A stretch of DNA of 35,500 nt from the NCBI GenBank assembly GCA_902528515.1, contig CABZTD010000019.1, positions 1 to 35,500 on the forward strand. Direction: 5' to 3'. Positions within the stretch are counted from its first letter, which is position 1; each line of letters starts with the position of its first letter. This stretch comes from K189A clade bacterium (lineage in GTDB: Bacteria; Pseudomonadota; Gammaproteobacteria; Pseudomonadales; Azotimanducaceae). Shown piece after piece: positions 8,887 through 16,680 of the stretch. The notes under the pieces were generated by a model. That model searched no databases. It saw only the letters and a program-made list of their open reading frames with translations, and was not told the origin of the DNA. The position numbers and the translations under genes are program-made.

Positions 8887-9048
8887 TTACTCGAAATAGT
8901 AGCCCGGCATTTCCTTAACGAAAGTGTTGTAGTTCACAGGGCGTAACGTTCGCTCTCGGCCAGCGGAGCCTGCACTGGACAAGATTCGGCTGAATACCAG
9001 TGCATTGCCGCGCTGGTAGCCCAAGACGCAACGCGCTAGGGTTTGCCT
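8887..9048 (-). pseudogene. C-terminal remnant of an unidentified protein
   Basis: On the - strand a frame open from 9048 to a TAA at 8887-8889 reads as protein-like sequence, including LGYQRGNALVFSRIL, then GRERTLRPVNYNTFVKEM and a PGYYFE C-terminus. An in-frame stop (complement of 9049-9051) closes the frame upstream and there is no start codon of the usual kind, so it looks like the last ~50 residues of a gene whose 5' part is gone. The XdhC gene, on the other strand, begins 25 bases beyond. I do not recognise the family. It was probably cotranscribed with the SnoaL-like gene that follows. Confidence 0.45.
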
Positions 9049-9073
9049 TTATGTTGAGTAATGGAAGCCGAAC

Positions 9074-10072
9074 ATGCTTCAAGCGGTGGACAAAGAAGTA
9101 CTTGATCAAGTCAGTAAATGGTTAGCTGATGGCATCACATGCTGGTTAGCCACGGTGGTACAGACTTGGGGTTCATCGCCAAGGCCCACTGGCTCACTGC
9201 TAACCTGTAACCGCGACGGTGTGATTGTTGGCTCATTGTCCGGGGGCTGCGTGGAAGAGGATCTGCTAGAGAAACTTATTGGCGGTGAACTCGCGGCGGA
9301 CGGTCCGCAGTTCTTTCAATACGGTATCGCCGCCGAAGAAACCGAAAAACTCGGCCTGCCCTGCGGCGGTCACCTCTACATCGTTGTTGAGCCTCTGCAT
9401 CCCGAGGAAACCACTCGTGCACACTTCGTCTCACTGACTCAGGCATTGGCGGAGCGTCAGTGCGCGAGACGGATCGTTGATTTGAAGCGAGGCTCAACCT
9501 CTATCGTGACGAACTGCAGCTATGAACCGCTGCAGTGGAATCACGACTCCCAGGTGCTCGAACATACCCATGGGCCAGCACACCAGCTTTTCATCATTGG
9601 CGCTGGCATGGTAAGCGCCTATCTAGCGCAAATGGCGCTGAGTCTGGATTACGAGATTACCGTATGCGACCCGCGCAAGGACTTACTGGAACAGTTCAGC
9701 ATCGCCGATGTGAAAAAAGTCGCAGATATGCCAGACGATGCGGTGCGTGCGCACGCCAATGACGCTGCAACCGCAATCGTGGCTTTGACCCATGACCCGC
9801 GCATCGACGATATGGGGCTAATGGAGGCCTTGGTGGGCGACGCCTTTTATATTGGCGCCATGGGCTCCTCGCGCACCTCGGCTAACCGTCGTGAGAGACT
9901 TCTGGCCTTAGACCTCAAAGCTTCGGACATTGATCGCCTGCACGCACCGATTGGCCTGCCCATTGGCAGTAAAACCCCTCCGGAGATCGCGATAGCCATA
10001 CTGGCTGAAATAACAGCGGTGCGAAAAACTCGGGCATTGGCCGCCAGAGAGCGCATCGCTGCCCTTGCCTGA
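9074..10072 (+). CDS. XdhC/CoxI family protein (molybdenum hydroxylase maturation factor)
   Basis: The 332-residue protein has the two domains of the XdhC family. The N-terminal XdhC/CoxI domain has TWGSSPRPTG (31-40), SGGCVE (56-61) and GLPCGG (94-99). The C-terminal Rossmann domain begins at FIIGAGMVSAYLAQMA (about 173-188) and contains YIGAMGS. XdhC binds molybdenum cofactor and helps insert its sulfurated form into xanthine dehydrogenase or CO-dehydrogenase-like enzymes. The ATG at 9074 is preceded by GGAAG at 9063-9067. The gene is followed at 17 bases by a MobA/MocA-like nucleotidyltransferase, a common pairing, but no xdhAB or coxLMS genes are present in the window. Confidence 0.92.
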   Translation: MLQAVDKEVLDQVSKWLADGITCWLATVVQTWGSSPRPTGSLLTCNRDGVIVGSLSGGCVEEDLLEKLIGGELAADGPQFFQYGIAAEETEKLGLPCGGHLYIVVEPLHPEETTRAHFVSLTQALAERQCARRIVDLKRGSTSIVTNCSYEPLQWNHDSQVLEHTHGPAHQLFIIGAGMVSAYLAQMALSLDYEITVCDPRKDLLEQFSIADVKKVADMPDDAVRAHANDAATAIVALTHDPRIDDMGLMEALVGDAFYIGAMGSSRTSANRRERLLALDLKASDIDRLHAPIGLPIGSKTPPEIAIAILAEITAVRKTRALAARERIAALA

Positions 10073-10089
10073 GCCGTGATCCGCGACCG

Positions 10090-10698
10090 TTGACAGCGTC
10101 TAAACCAAGGATCGGTGCCATTCTTCTAGGCGCAGGGTTTGCGCGCCGCTTTGGCAGCGACAAACGTTTGGCCCGCCTTGGAGACTCAACCGTTGCCGAG
10201 ACTACCCTGGGTCGATACGCCGAGGTGTTCGATGAACTGCGGCTTGTGGTGCGGGCGGAGGATGAGGCACTGGCGGAGCTTGCTGCACCGTACGCAACCA
10301 TCATCAAAACCGAACAGGCCCACCTAGGTATGGGACACTCGTTAGCAGCGGGCTTTGAAAAACTCCCTTGGCAGTGGGGATTTGTTGGTTTACTGGATAT
10401 GCCATTCGTTAAAGTCGCGACTCTAAAGCGGCTAAAGCGGCACGCTGCGTTAACGCAATACCCGATCATTCGTCCTCGACTACAGCCCTCTAAAGACGAT
10501 TTCGTTACGACACCGGCACCCCACGGACACCCTATCGGGTTTCATTCATCGCTTTTTGACGCCGTCGCCGAAGCGAGGGGTGACGCTGGTGCACGGGACT
10601 TGTTGCAGTCTCAGCGCAACCGAATCGAGAACATCCAGGTCGCAGACGCTGGTGTGATCAAAGACATAGATCATCCCTCAGACCTGGCTGGCATTTGA
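10090..10698 (+). CDS. MobA/MocA-like NTP transferase (molybdenum cofactor nucleotidyltransferase family)
   Basis: This 202-residue protein begins at a TTG; no ATG or GTG lies in a better place. The nucleotide-binding signature AILLGAGFARRFGSDKR lies at about 10-26, and LLDMPFVK provides the metal-binding Asp of the GT-A-like fold. The family includes MobA, which attaches GMP, and MocA, which attaches CMP to molybdopterin. MocA-type proteins are typical neighbours of XdhC and deliver the cytosine dinucleotide form used by xanthine dehydrogenase-family enzymes. This context favours the MocA type, but the specificity for CTP or GTP cannot be settled by eye. Confidence 0.85.
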   Translation: MTASKPRIGAILLGAGFARRFGSDKRLARLGDSTVAETTLGRYAEVFDELRLVVRAEDEALAELAAPYATIIKTEQAHLGMGHSLAAGFEKLPWQWGFVGLLDMPFVKVATLKRLKRHAALTQYPIIRPRLQPSKDDFVTTPAPHGHPIGFHSSLFDAVAEARGDAGARDLLQSQRNRIENIQVADAGVIKDIDHPSDLAGI

Positions 10699-10718
10699 CA
10701 GGTACCGGCAAAGATTGG

Positions 10719-11657
10719 TTAGCGCAGCTTCTGTCCACCTAGGCGGCTAGCCCAATCCAATTTGGAGCGACAGGCCTCGTAAAAGCTGTGCCCTGATGGA
10801 GACAGCAATTTCAAGGGATGGCTATGCTTTTCAATTTGGATCTCGTCACCGGCCTCAAAGCGAATCTGAACCTGCGAGTCGCAGCTGATTTGCGGTGCCG
10901 AGCTTGAATCATTGAGCAAACGCAGGCGCAACACCTGATTGCCAGGCACGACTAAGGGCCGGGATGTCAGCGTGTGGGGGAACATAGGCACCACGACGAT
11001 GGCGTCGAGACCTGGGTGCATGATGGGGCCACCCGCAGACAGCGCATAGGCGGTCGAGCCGGTGGGACTGGCCACGATTAAGCCATCGGAGCGCTGATCG
11101 TAAACGTATTCGTCATCGAGCCAGAGCGCAAACTCCATCATGCCCATCACCCCTCCCGGTGAGACCACAACATCATTAAGCGCGCTTTGCTGTGCGATTA
11201 CCTTGCCTTCTCGCAGAATCGAGGCTTGCAGCAAAAAATGTTCTTCGATGGTGAATCGACCCTCGAGGATCTCTGAGAATTTGGCTTCGATTTGCTCCGG
11301 GGAAATGGCCGCCAAAAATCCAAGACCTCCGCGATTGACACCGACCACTGGTATACCACGCACGGCCATCTCGCGGCCAAATCCAAGTAACGAGCCATCG
11401 CCTCCTACGACGACGACAAGATCGGCTCTGTCTCCCATTTCCTGATCGGCGACTGCCACCCGCTCGCTGCCGGATGGATCATGTTGCTCCATTGCTGCGA
11501 GGGTTTGGGCACCGAATAAGACATCGACCCCGTGACGCCACAGCAACGCTTCCACCGCATTGATGCTCGCGATAATCGCATCGGAATATTGGCGCGCAAC
11601 GATGGCCACCGTGTCAAATGACTGTTTCACTCGTCTGATCTCATACTGCTTTGCCAA
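10719..11657 (-). CDS. nadK: NAD kinase
   Basis: NAD kinase phosphorylates NAD+ to NADP+ in the cytoplasm. The 312-residue protein contains the catalytic GGDGS motif (85-89, within VVVVGGDGSLLGFGREM), the GVNRGGLGFL segment, and the SPTGSTAYALSAGGPI motif typical of bacterial NAD kinases. The length is within the usual range of about 290-310. It reads away from cysE (divergent) and converges with the nucleotidyltransferase gene 20 bases away. The ATG at 11657 is the only obvious start near the usual N-terminus; a few residues before VKQSFDTVAIVAR could be native or not. Confidence 0.97.
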   Translation of the reverse strand: MAKQYEIRRVKQSFDTVAIVARQYSDAIIASINAVEALLWRHGVDVLFGAQTLAAMEQHDPSGSERVAVADQEMGDRADLVVVVGGDGSLLGFGREMAVRGIPVVGVNRGGLGFLAAISPEQIEAKFSEILEGRFTIEEHFLLQASILREGKVIAQQSALNDVVVSPGGVMGMMEFALWLDDEYVYDQRSDGLIVASPTGSTAYALSAGGPIMHPGLDAIVVVPMFPHTLTSRPLVVPGNQVLRLRLLNDSSSAPQISCDSQVQIRFEAGDEIQIEKHSHPLKLLSPSGHSFYEACRSKLDWASRLGGQKLR

Positions 11658-11835
11658 GCGGGAACCGCATCCTTGATTGCGCGCACCCTACACAGTCCGC
11701 CCAGTGGCGACAATCCTCAGATTTTTTCAAATATCCCGCTGACAGGGTCGCGGAGTTCGCTTGGAGGACTGCACACTGCTAATCTGTCCGCTTGGCTATG
11801 TATTTTTCATTCGAAGGCCTCTTTTGGGAGTACTC
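11658..11835. promoter_or_regulatory. Divergent nadK-cysE intergenic region
   Basis: These 178 bases separate the divergent nadK and cysE start codons and so should hold promoters for both. A GGGAG Shine-Dalgarno sequence lies at 11826-11830, five bases before the cysE ATG at 11836. I could not assign -35/-10 boxes with confidence. Confidence 0.5.
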
Positions 11836-12690
11836 ATGTCGTTAAAAGCCACCTCCAGCGCGCTGCAAAACCGATTCTTGGAGGTCACCCAAAATCAGCA
11901 GGCAGGGTCGCTTACTGATGTGAATAGTTTGGATGATCTGTGGCCTGTCATGAGGGAAGAGGCAGAGCGCAAGGCCGCAGAAGAACCCATTTTAGGTAGC
12001 TACTTTCACGCGACGATTTTGAACCACAAATCCTTTGGTGATGCCCTCAGCTTTCGCTTGGCGAGTAAGCTAGACAACCCGATGCTGCCGACCATGCTGA
12101 TACGCGATGTGATCGCGGAGGCGGCAGACGCTAACAATGACATCCTCAGCGCAGCAGAGATCGACATCATCGCCAACTTTACCCGGGACCCGGCCTGCAG
12201 AGACCTTTCTAGTGCGTTTTTGCTGCTCAAGGGCTATCACGCGCTGCAGGCTCATCGCATTGCGAACTGGCTATGGAATCAAGAACGGCACACCTTGGCG
12301 CAGTTTTTTCAAAATCAGATCAGCGTAACCCTAGGGGTCGATATTCACCCGGCAGCGCGTATTGGTAGCGGCATCATGTTTGATCATGCCACGGGTATCG
12401 TCATAGGCGAAACCGCCGTGATTGAGGACGATGTGTCGGTTTTGCACTCCGTTACCCTGGGCGGCACGGGTAAAAGCGGTGGTGACCGTCACCCGAAAAT
12501 CCGCAAGGGTGTCCTACTATCCGCCGGCTGCAAAATCATCGGCAACATCGAGATCGGTAAGAACGCAAAAGTCGGTGCGGGCAGCGTTGTCCTTGATGAT
12601 GTGCCTGCGAATGTGACTGTGGCAGGTGTGCCGGCCAGGATTGTCGGCAAGGTTGACGGCAAAACCACTCCTGCCTTTACGATGGACTAA
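11836..12690 (+). CDS. cysE: Serine O-acetyltransferase
   Basis: CysE transfers acetyl from acetyl-CoA to L-serine, giving O-acetylserine for cysteine synthesis. The start at 11836 is chosen because GGGAG precedes it with correct spacing; an upstream in-frame start at 11761 would add 25 residues that look untranslated. The 284-residue protein has the helical SATase N-terminal domain (DLWPVMREEAERKAAEEPIL, then FHATILNHKSF) and the left-handed beta-helix of hexapeptide repeats (from DIHPAARIGSG, through FDHATGIVIGETAVI, to VAGVPARIVG). The catalytic His and Asp lie in the DHATG and DIHP motifs. The gene is convergent with a DsbA-family gene. Confidence 0.96.
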   Translation: MSLKATSSALQNRFLEVTQNQQAGSLTDVNSLDDLWPVMREEAERKAAEEPILGSYFHATILNHKSFGDALSFRLASKLDNPMLPTMLIRDVIAEAADANNDILSAAEIDIIANFTRDPACRDLSSAFLLLKGYHALQAHRIANWLWNQERHTLAQFFQNQISVTLGVDIHPAARIGSGIMFDHATGIVIGETAVIEDDVSVLHSVTLGGTGKSGGDRHPKIRKGVLLSAGCKIIGNIEIGKNAKVGAGSVVLDDVPANVTVAGVPARIVGKVDGKTTPAFTMD

Positions 12691-12771
12691 CTAACCTGCC
12701 CATGCTTCCTTTTTGAGCTGGGACAGAGTCCGTCCTTTGTTGTTATCGAGGTGCGGTAGAGATAGGCACAC

Positions 12772-13443
12772 CTAGGTCGAAAACTTCTCCTTTGCGCGCG
12801 CGATGATAGCGCGCATGGTCTCGACACTCTGAGCGCCGGGTAGGAGATAGCCTCCGCCCATGACATACCCAGGCACTCCTGAGACCCCTAGTTCCATGGC
12901 GCGCTGGAGCTGAAGGTCGATCTCCTCGTTCAATTGCCCACCGAGTTCTCCTGTTCCGCTGAGTACTGCTTCTATCTGAGCCTCCTGTAAGCCGCAGGAT
13001 GCTGCAATCACGGCTAGAGTCGCTATATTCCCAACATCCTGACCCTTGCAAAAGTACGCATTGAATAAGGACTCCACCAGAGTATGCTGGGCTTGCCAGC
13101 CATGCTGATGGCCCACCCACTCAACCAGCCGGTGGGCTGCCCGGGTATTGGGCGTGCGATCAATCAGGTCATAGCGCAACTCGATGTCTTGGGTTGCAGC
13201 TTCCGCTAACAACATCGCTGGTACTCGTCCCTTGTCGCCCCTGGGGCCGTATCGGCGGCGCAGCATTTCCACTCGGTCTACCCCCTCGACGGGCAGGTTT
13301 GGATAGAGCATATAGGGTCGCCAACGCAGCCTTATGTCGGGATCGATCGCACCGCGATCATTTCTAAGGGCCGTGTCGAGCCTGCGCTTACCGACAAAAC
13401 ACCAGGGACAAATGGCGTCCGAAAAGATTTCAATTTCTAACAT
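12772..13443 (-). CDS. DsbA family oxidoreductase, FrnE-like
   Basis: The 223-residue protein has a thioredoxin-like fold with active-site CPWC at residues 12-15 (SDAICPWCFVGKRRLD). A long helical insertion and a cis-Pro region, ELGVSGVPGYVMGG, are near 190. There is no signal peptide, so it is cytoplasmic, unlike periplasmic DsbA. This is the FrnE branch (also annotated 2-hydroxychromene-2-carboxylate isomerase-like) of the DsbA superfamily. FrnE of Deinococcus is a thiol oxidoreductase linked to oxidative stress; the role here is unproven. It is divergent from the DUF454-like gene with only 21 bases between the chosen starts, so the promoter regions overlap. Confidence 0.9.
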   Translation of the reverse strand: MLEIEIFSDAICPWCFVGKRRLDTALRNDRGAIDPDIRLRWRPYMLYPNLPVEGVDRVEMLRRRYGPRGDKGRVPAMLLAEAATQDIELRYDLIDRTPNTRAAHRLVEWVGHQHGWQAQHTLVESLFNAYFCKGQDVGNIATLAVIAASCGLQEAQIEAVLSGTGELGGQLNEEIDLQLQRAMELGVSGVPGYVMGGGYLLPGAQSVETMRAIIARAKEKFST

Positions 13444-13464
13444 GGCTGTACCCAGTTCTTCCTA

Positions 13465-13842
13465 GTGCGTGCCCTTTTTGCGGTGGAAAGTTACGAGCGG
13501 GTTTGCCAACATCTTCTCGCATTACTTTATCAACCATGGCAGCCAGATTCAGTGTCGTCGCTCGCAAGATTTTTGCTCATCGTTATTGGTGGTATCTGTA
13601 TAGTCCTTGGATTTATTGGGCTGGCTGTACCGCTCATGCCCGGTTTTATCTTTTTTGGTCTCGCGATTATTTGTTTGTCCGCCGGGTCTTCCCGGCTGCA
13701 TAAAAAAATGTTGGCCTATCCATGTGTTGGCGCCTTTTTGAAAGACTTGGAGTCTTCGCGCGATCTTGGCATCGAGGCGCGGATCGTCGCAGGCCTAAGG
13801 TCTGCTACTCAATTGCTGGGAGGCTCGCATCGTGAGCGATGA
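13465..13842 (+). CDS. Small DUF454-like (YbaN-like) inner-membrane protein
   Basis: From the GTG at 13465 the protein has 125 residues, but the N-terminal ~30 residues are not typical and a later GTG (for example 13483) may be the true start. A membrane hairpin (SLARFLLIVIGGICIVLGFI, then GLAVPLMPGFIFFGLAIICL) is followed by SSRLHKKMLAYPCVGAFLKD. This resembles DUF454: 'G.iGl.lPllPttPF.lla..cfs.gs.r.hrwl..hp..G.....'. The PTTPF core is changed to PGFIF and the last two helices are missing, so it is divergent or shortened; a PGPGW-type transmembrane family is the alternative. It overlaps the PfkB gene, whose Shine-Dalgarno GGGAGG lies inside it. A canonical DUF454 gene is at 19601. Confidence 0.7.
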   Translation: MRALFAVESYERVCQHLLALLYQPWQPDSVSSLARFLLIVIGGICIVLGFIGLAVPLMPGFIFFGLAIICLSAGSSRLHKKMLAYPCVGAFLKDLESSRDLGIEARIVAGLRSATQLLGGSHRER

Positions 13843-14743
13843 TACCCTGCCTAGGGTTGCCGTCATGGGCGCAGTTGCCTACGACGTGATCGGTAAAACC
13901 GACAAAGTGTTCGAGGGTAATGGACCAGGACTCAACTGCAAAGTCACCGCCCAGAAAGAATTCTTCGGTGGCTGTGCTGGCAACATCGCCTACGGACTGA
14001 GGCTGCTCAAAACGCCTTGCCTACTGCTGTCGCTGGCGGGCACTGAGGACTTTAGACGCTACGCCCAGCACTTGAATCATAGGCTCTCGGGCGTGCTCTC
14101 GGTGAAAGGCATGCACTGTGCCAAGGCAAATATCATTACCGACCCGAACGGCACGCAATTCACCGCCTTTTCGCCCGGGCCAGAGGTTGATAAGGCCACT
14201 TGGGCGACACATCTGCAGAATCAGCCCTTTGGCTCCGTGGATATTTTTGTTTGTGCACCGTTCCCGATACCTTTGATGCAAAGTGCGCTCGAGATTACCA
14301 AAGCGTCTAACCCCAACATTTTTAACCTGTGGGTACCCGGGCAGTACGCAGACAGCATGCAGGCCGATGAATTGCGCATCGCAGTAAAGGCTTGCGATCT
14401 TTTAGTGGGTAATACTCACGAAATTGACCATATCAGACAAACCGCGCCCGGTTGCTTAACCGGCAAAAGCGTCATTGTGACCGACGGCGCTAGGCCCGTT
14501 CGAGCGCTTCTATCCGATGGCAATCAGCGCACACTGCCAACACCAGCAGTGTCTCCCGTGATCGACCCAACGGGCTGTGGCGATGCGTTCGTCGCTGGCC
14601 TGATACCCACGCTGATGCAGACATTCGACACCCTCGACTCGGTGCGTTGGGAGCAAAAGATCAATGCCATCGTTCGAGCTGGAATCCAACAGGCCGGGCT
14701 GTGTTTAACCCAGCGCGGCTCTCAAACCTATCGACGTCGCTAA
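13832..14743 (+). CDS. PfkB family carbohydrate/nucleoside kinase
   Basis: This 303-residue ribokinase-fold enzyme starts at a GTG preceded by GGGAGG. The PfkB N-terminal motif FFGGCAGNIAYGL is at 44-56 and the C-terminal signature DPTGCGDAFVAGL starts at 245, with Asp251 as catalytic base. The two-Gly GG.A.N pattern and lack of a large lid insertion are close to the adenosine-kinase-like PfkB proteins common in proteobacteria, but the substrate (adenosine, ribose or another sugar) cannot be decided from sequence alone. The start overlaps the end of the DUF454-like gene by eleven bases, so the two are translationally coupled. Confidence 0.92.
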   Translation: MSDDTLPRVAVMGAVAYDVIGKTDKVFEGNGPGLNCKVTAQKEFFGGCAGNIAYGLRLLKTPCLLLSLAGTEDFRRYAQHLNHRLSGVLSVKGMHCAKANIITDPNGTQFTAFSPGPEVDKATWATHLQNQPFGSVDIFVCAPFPIPLMQSALEITKASNPNIFNLWVPGQYADSMQADELRIAVKACDLLVGNTHEIDHIRQTAPGCLTGKSVIVTDGARPVRALLSDGNQRTLPTPAVSPVIDPTGCGDAFVAGLIPTLMQTFDTLDSVRWEQKINAIVRAGIQQAGLCLTQRGSQTYRRR

Positions 14744-14795
14744 TCTTGGCCTTTCATCGGCCTGTCCCGAACCCTTCTACCGATTGAGCAAAATC

Positions 14796-15815
14796 ATGAG
14801 CATTGCAGCACACCAGTACTGGCTGGATAAGCAGAGAAGAGTGTCCCTGATGCACGGTCCAACGCCTTTGGAGCCATTGGATCGGCTGAGCGAGGAGCTT
14901 GGGGGACCGCGCATCTGGCTGAAGCGCGATGATTGCACGGGCCTTGCGACCGGGGGCAACAAAACTCGCAAACTTGAGTTTTTGATGGCCCAGGCCATCG
15001 AACGCGGGGCCAACACCGTCCTTACCTATGGCGCCGTGCAGTCCAACCACGCCCGGCAAACTGCAGCCGCCTGCGCCAAGCTTGGACTGGCGTGTCACCT
15101 GCTGTTGAGTGAGCGCGTAGATTGGCCGCATGAGAGCTATATGCGGCAAGGCAATGTGTTTCTGGACAAGCTGTTCGCAGCGCAGCTGCACATCTGCTCT
15201 GTCGATGACATCGCTGCGACACGCAAAACTCTGCTGCAACAATTCGCGGATGCAAATCGCAGCGTCTTTGAGATACCTGCTGGGGGCTCTAGCCCGCAGG
15301 GCGCCTTGGGTTATACCCGCTGTCTGCTGGAACTTGCGACGCAATGCGAAGCCCAGGACATCGCTCCAGACATGATTGTTCATGCCTCAGCTAGCGCCGG
15401 CACCCAGGCAGGTCTTGTCTTTGGTAGGAGCCTATTGGACATCGACTGCCATATTTTGGGCATCAATGTCTTTCATCCTAATCCCCAGACCCTGAAAGAT
15501 CGCGTCGCCTTTATCGTCAACGATATGTTCGACACATGGTCGGAAATTCGCGCCCTGCGGCCGCTACAAATTGACGTCAATCATGCCTACTTCGGCGACG
15601 CCTATGGCATACCAACCAAGGCCTGTATCGATGCCATCAACATTGCAGCCCAGTTTGAAGGTATTTTGTTCGATCCCGTTTACTCCGGCAAAGCCCTGGC
15701 TGCCCTAATTGATCAAATCAATCTAGGCAACTTGTGTCACTTGCGCGATGTGGTGCTGCTTCATACCGGCGGCAGCGCAAGCCTCGGGGCCTACGCTGAC
15801 GCATTTGACCATTAG
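14796..15815 (+). CDS. D-cysteine desulfhydrase / ACC deaminase family PLP enzyme
   Basis: From the ATG at 14796 (TTG at 14784 is an in-frame alternative) the protein has 339 residues. PLP-binding lysine is Lys56 in ATGGNKTRKLEF; the active-site loop QSNHARQTAAA is at 82-92. This fold type II family includes D-cysteine desulfhydrase (releasing H2S, pyruvate and ammonia), 1-aminocyclopropane-1-carboxylate deaminase, and L-cysteate sulfo-lyase (CuyA), which is found in marine bacteria. These cannot be told apart confidently by eye; the sequence near the catalytic loop looks most like DcyD/CuyA. It follows pfkB by about 50 bases and may share its transcript. cysE lies 2 kb upstream, so a thiol theme is possible but not shown. 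Confidence 0.88.
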   Translation: MSIAAHQYWLDKQRRVSLMHGPTPLEPLDRLSEELGGPRIWLKRDDCTGLATGGNKTRKLEFLMAQAIERGANTVLTYGAVQSNHARQTAAACAKLGLACHLLLSERVDWPHESYMRQGNVFLDKLFAAQLHICSVDDIAATRKTLLQQFADANRSVFEIPAGGSSPQGALGYTRCLLELATQCEAQDIAPDMIVHASASAGTQAGLVFGRSLLDIDCHILGINVFHPNPQTLKDRVAFIVNDMFDTWSEIRALRPLQIDVNHAYFGDAYGIPTKACIDAINIAAQFEGILFDPVYSGKALAALIDQINLGNLCHLRDVVLLHTGGSASLGAYADAFDH

Positions 15816-15826
15816 CGATAAAGGAT

Positions 15827-16630
15827 CTAGCCAACGAACATGCCGCCGTTGGGAAATAGCGTCTGACCGTTGAAATAGCTGGACTCGTCACTGGCCAGAA
15901 ACAGTGCCGTGCTTGCAATCTCGCTTGCCTGCCCCATGCGCTGCATTGGGGTCATCTGCATGACGATTTCCATCCATTCCGGTGATTGGCGAATGTTCGC
16001 GGTCATTGGCGTCTCAATGAAACCCGGTCCAATGGCGTTCACACGAATGTCAAGGGTACTATATTCCGTGGCAACGGTCTTAGTCAGCATGATAACTGCC
16101 GCCTTAGAAACACAGTAATCCGAGGCACCGGGTAAGGGCCGACGTCCTGCGATGGAAGCAATATTGACGATACTGCCTTTGGTTTGCTTGGCTAACATAT
16201 GTTGAATGGCGATCTGATTGGTCAGCATAACGCCGGTAACGTTGACCGCCATGACCCGTTCCCAATCTTCTAAGGATCGCTTGTGAAACATACGCTCTTC
16301 TGGATCGGCCTCCACCTCGTCGACCTCACCACTGATGTAGCCCGACGAGGAAACCCCCGCAGCGGCGAGCACGGTATCCACTCGACCGTACCGCGAGACG
16401 ACGTCGTCAAACAGAGCCTGCTGACTCTCCTTGGAAGTGACGTCGACCTGTATGAATTCGATTGCCGCACCGCCCGCTGACATTTCCGCCGCGGCATTCG
16501 CGCCTTTCGCAGCATTGATATCTGCAACGACGACGGTTGCTCCCTCTGAGGCGTAACGAAGGGCACTTGCGCGCCCGAGGCCGCTGATGCCGCCAGTTAT
16601 TACTGCAACTTTGTCCGTCAATAGACCCAT
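15827..16630 (-). CDS. SDR family NAD(P)-dependent oxidoreductase
   Basis: A classical short-chain dehydrogenase of 267 residues. The cofactor motif TGGISGLG is at 12-19, the catalytic Ser159, Tyr172 and Lys176 are all present (DYCVSK), and NAAG-like sequence occurs as LAAAGVSSSG. An insertion around 100-118 (EVDEVEADPEERMFHKRSLE) is longer than in most SDRs. The Asp38 after the second beta strand (VVVADI) favours NAD over NADP. It is the last gene in a - strand group with the kinase-like and acyl-CoA dehydrogenase genes, so it may oxidise a hydroxyacyl-CoA or alcohol in the same pathway. The substrate is unknown. Confidence 0.92.
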   Translation of the reverse strand: MGLLTDKVAVITGGISGLGRASALRYASEGATVVVADINAAKGANAAAEMSAGGAAIEFIQVDVTSKESQQALFDDVVSRYGRVDTVLAAAGVSSSGYISGEVDEVEADPEERMFHKRSLEDWERVMAVNVTGVMLTNQIAIQHMLAKQTKGSIVNIASIAGRRPLPGASDYCVSKAAVIMLTKTVATEYSTLDIRVNAIGPGFIETPMTANIRQSPEWMEIVMQMTPMQRMGQASEIASTALFLASDESSYFNGQTLFPNGGMFVG

Positions 16631-16680
16631 GATAATCCCCTCACTTTTCTCTAATAGTGGCTAGCCGCCGCGAAATAAAT

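Noticed and set aside
8915-9109. 64-residue - strand frame across the XdhC start
   Set aside because: It overlaps the XdhC gene and is in a different frame from the better C-terminal remnant at 8887-9048.
12744-12770. Short hairpin GGAC-AGA-GTCC followed by a T-rich stretch after cysE
   Set aside because: The stem is only four bases; too weak to call a terminator.
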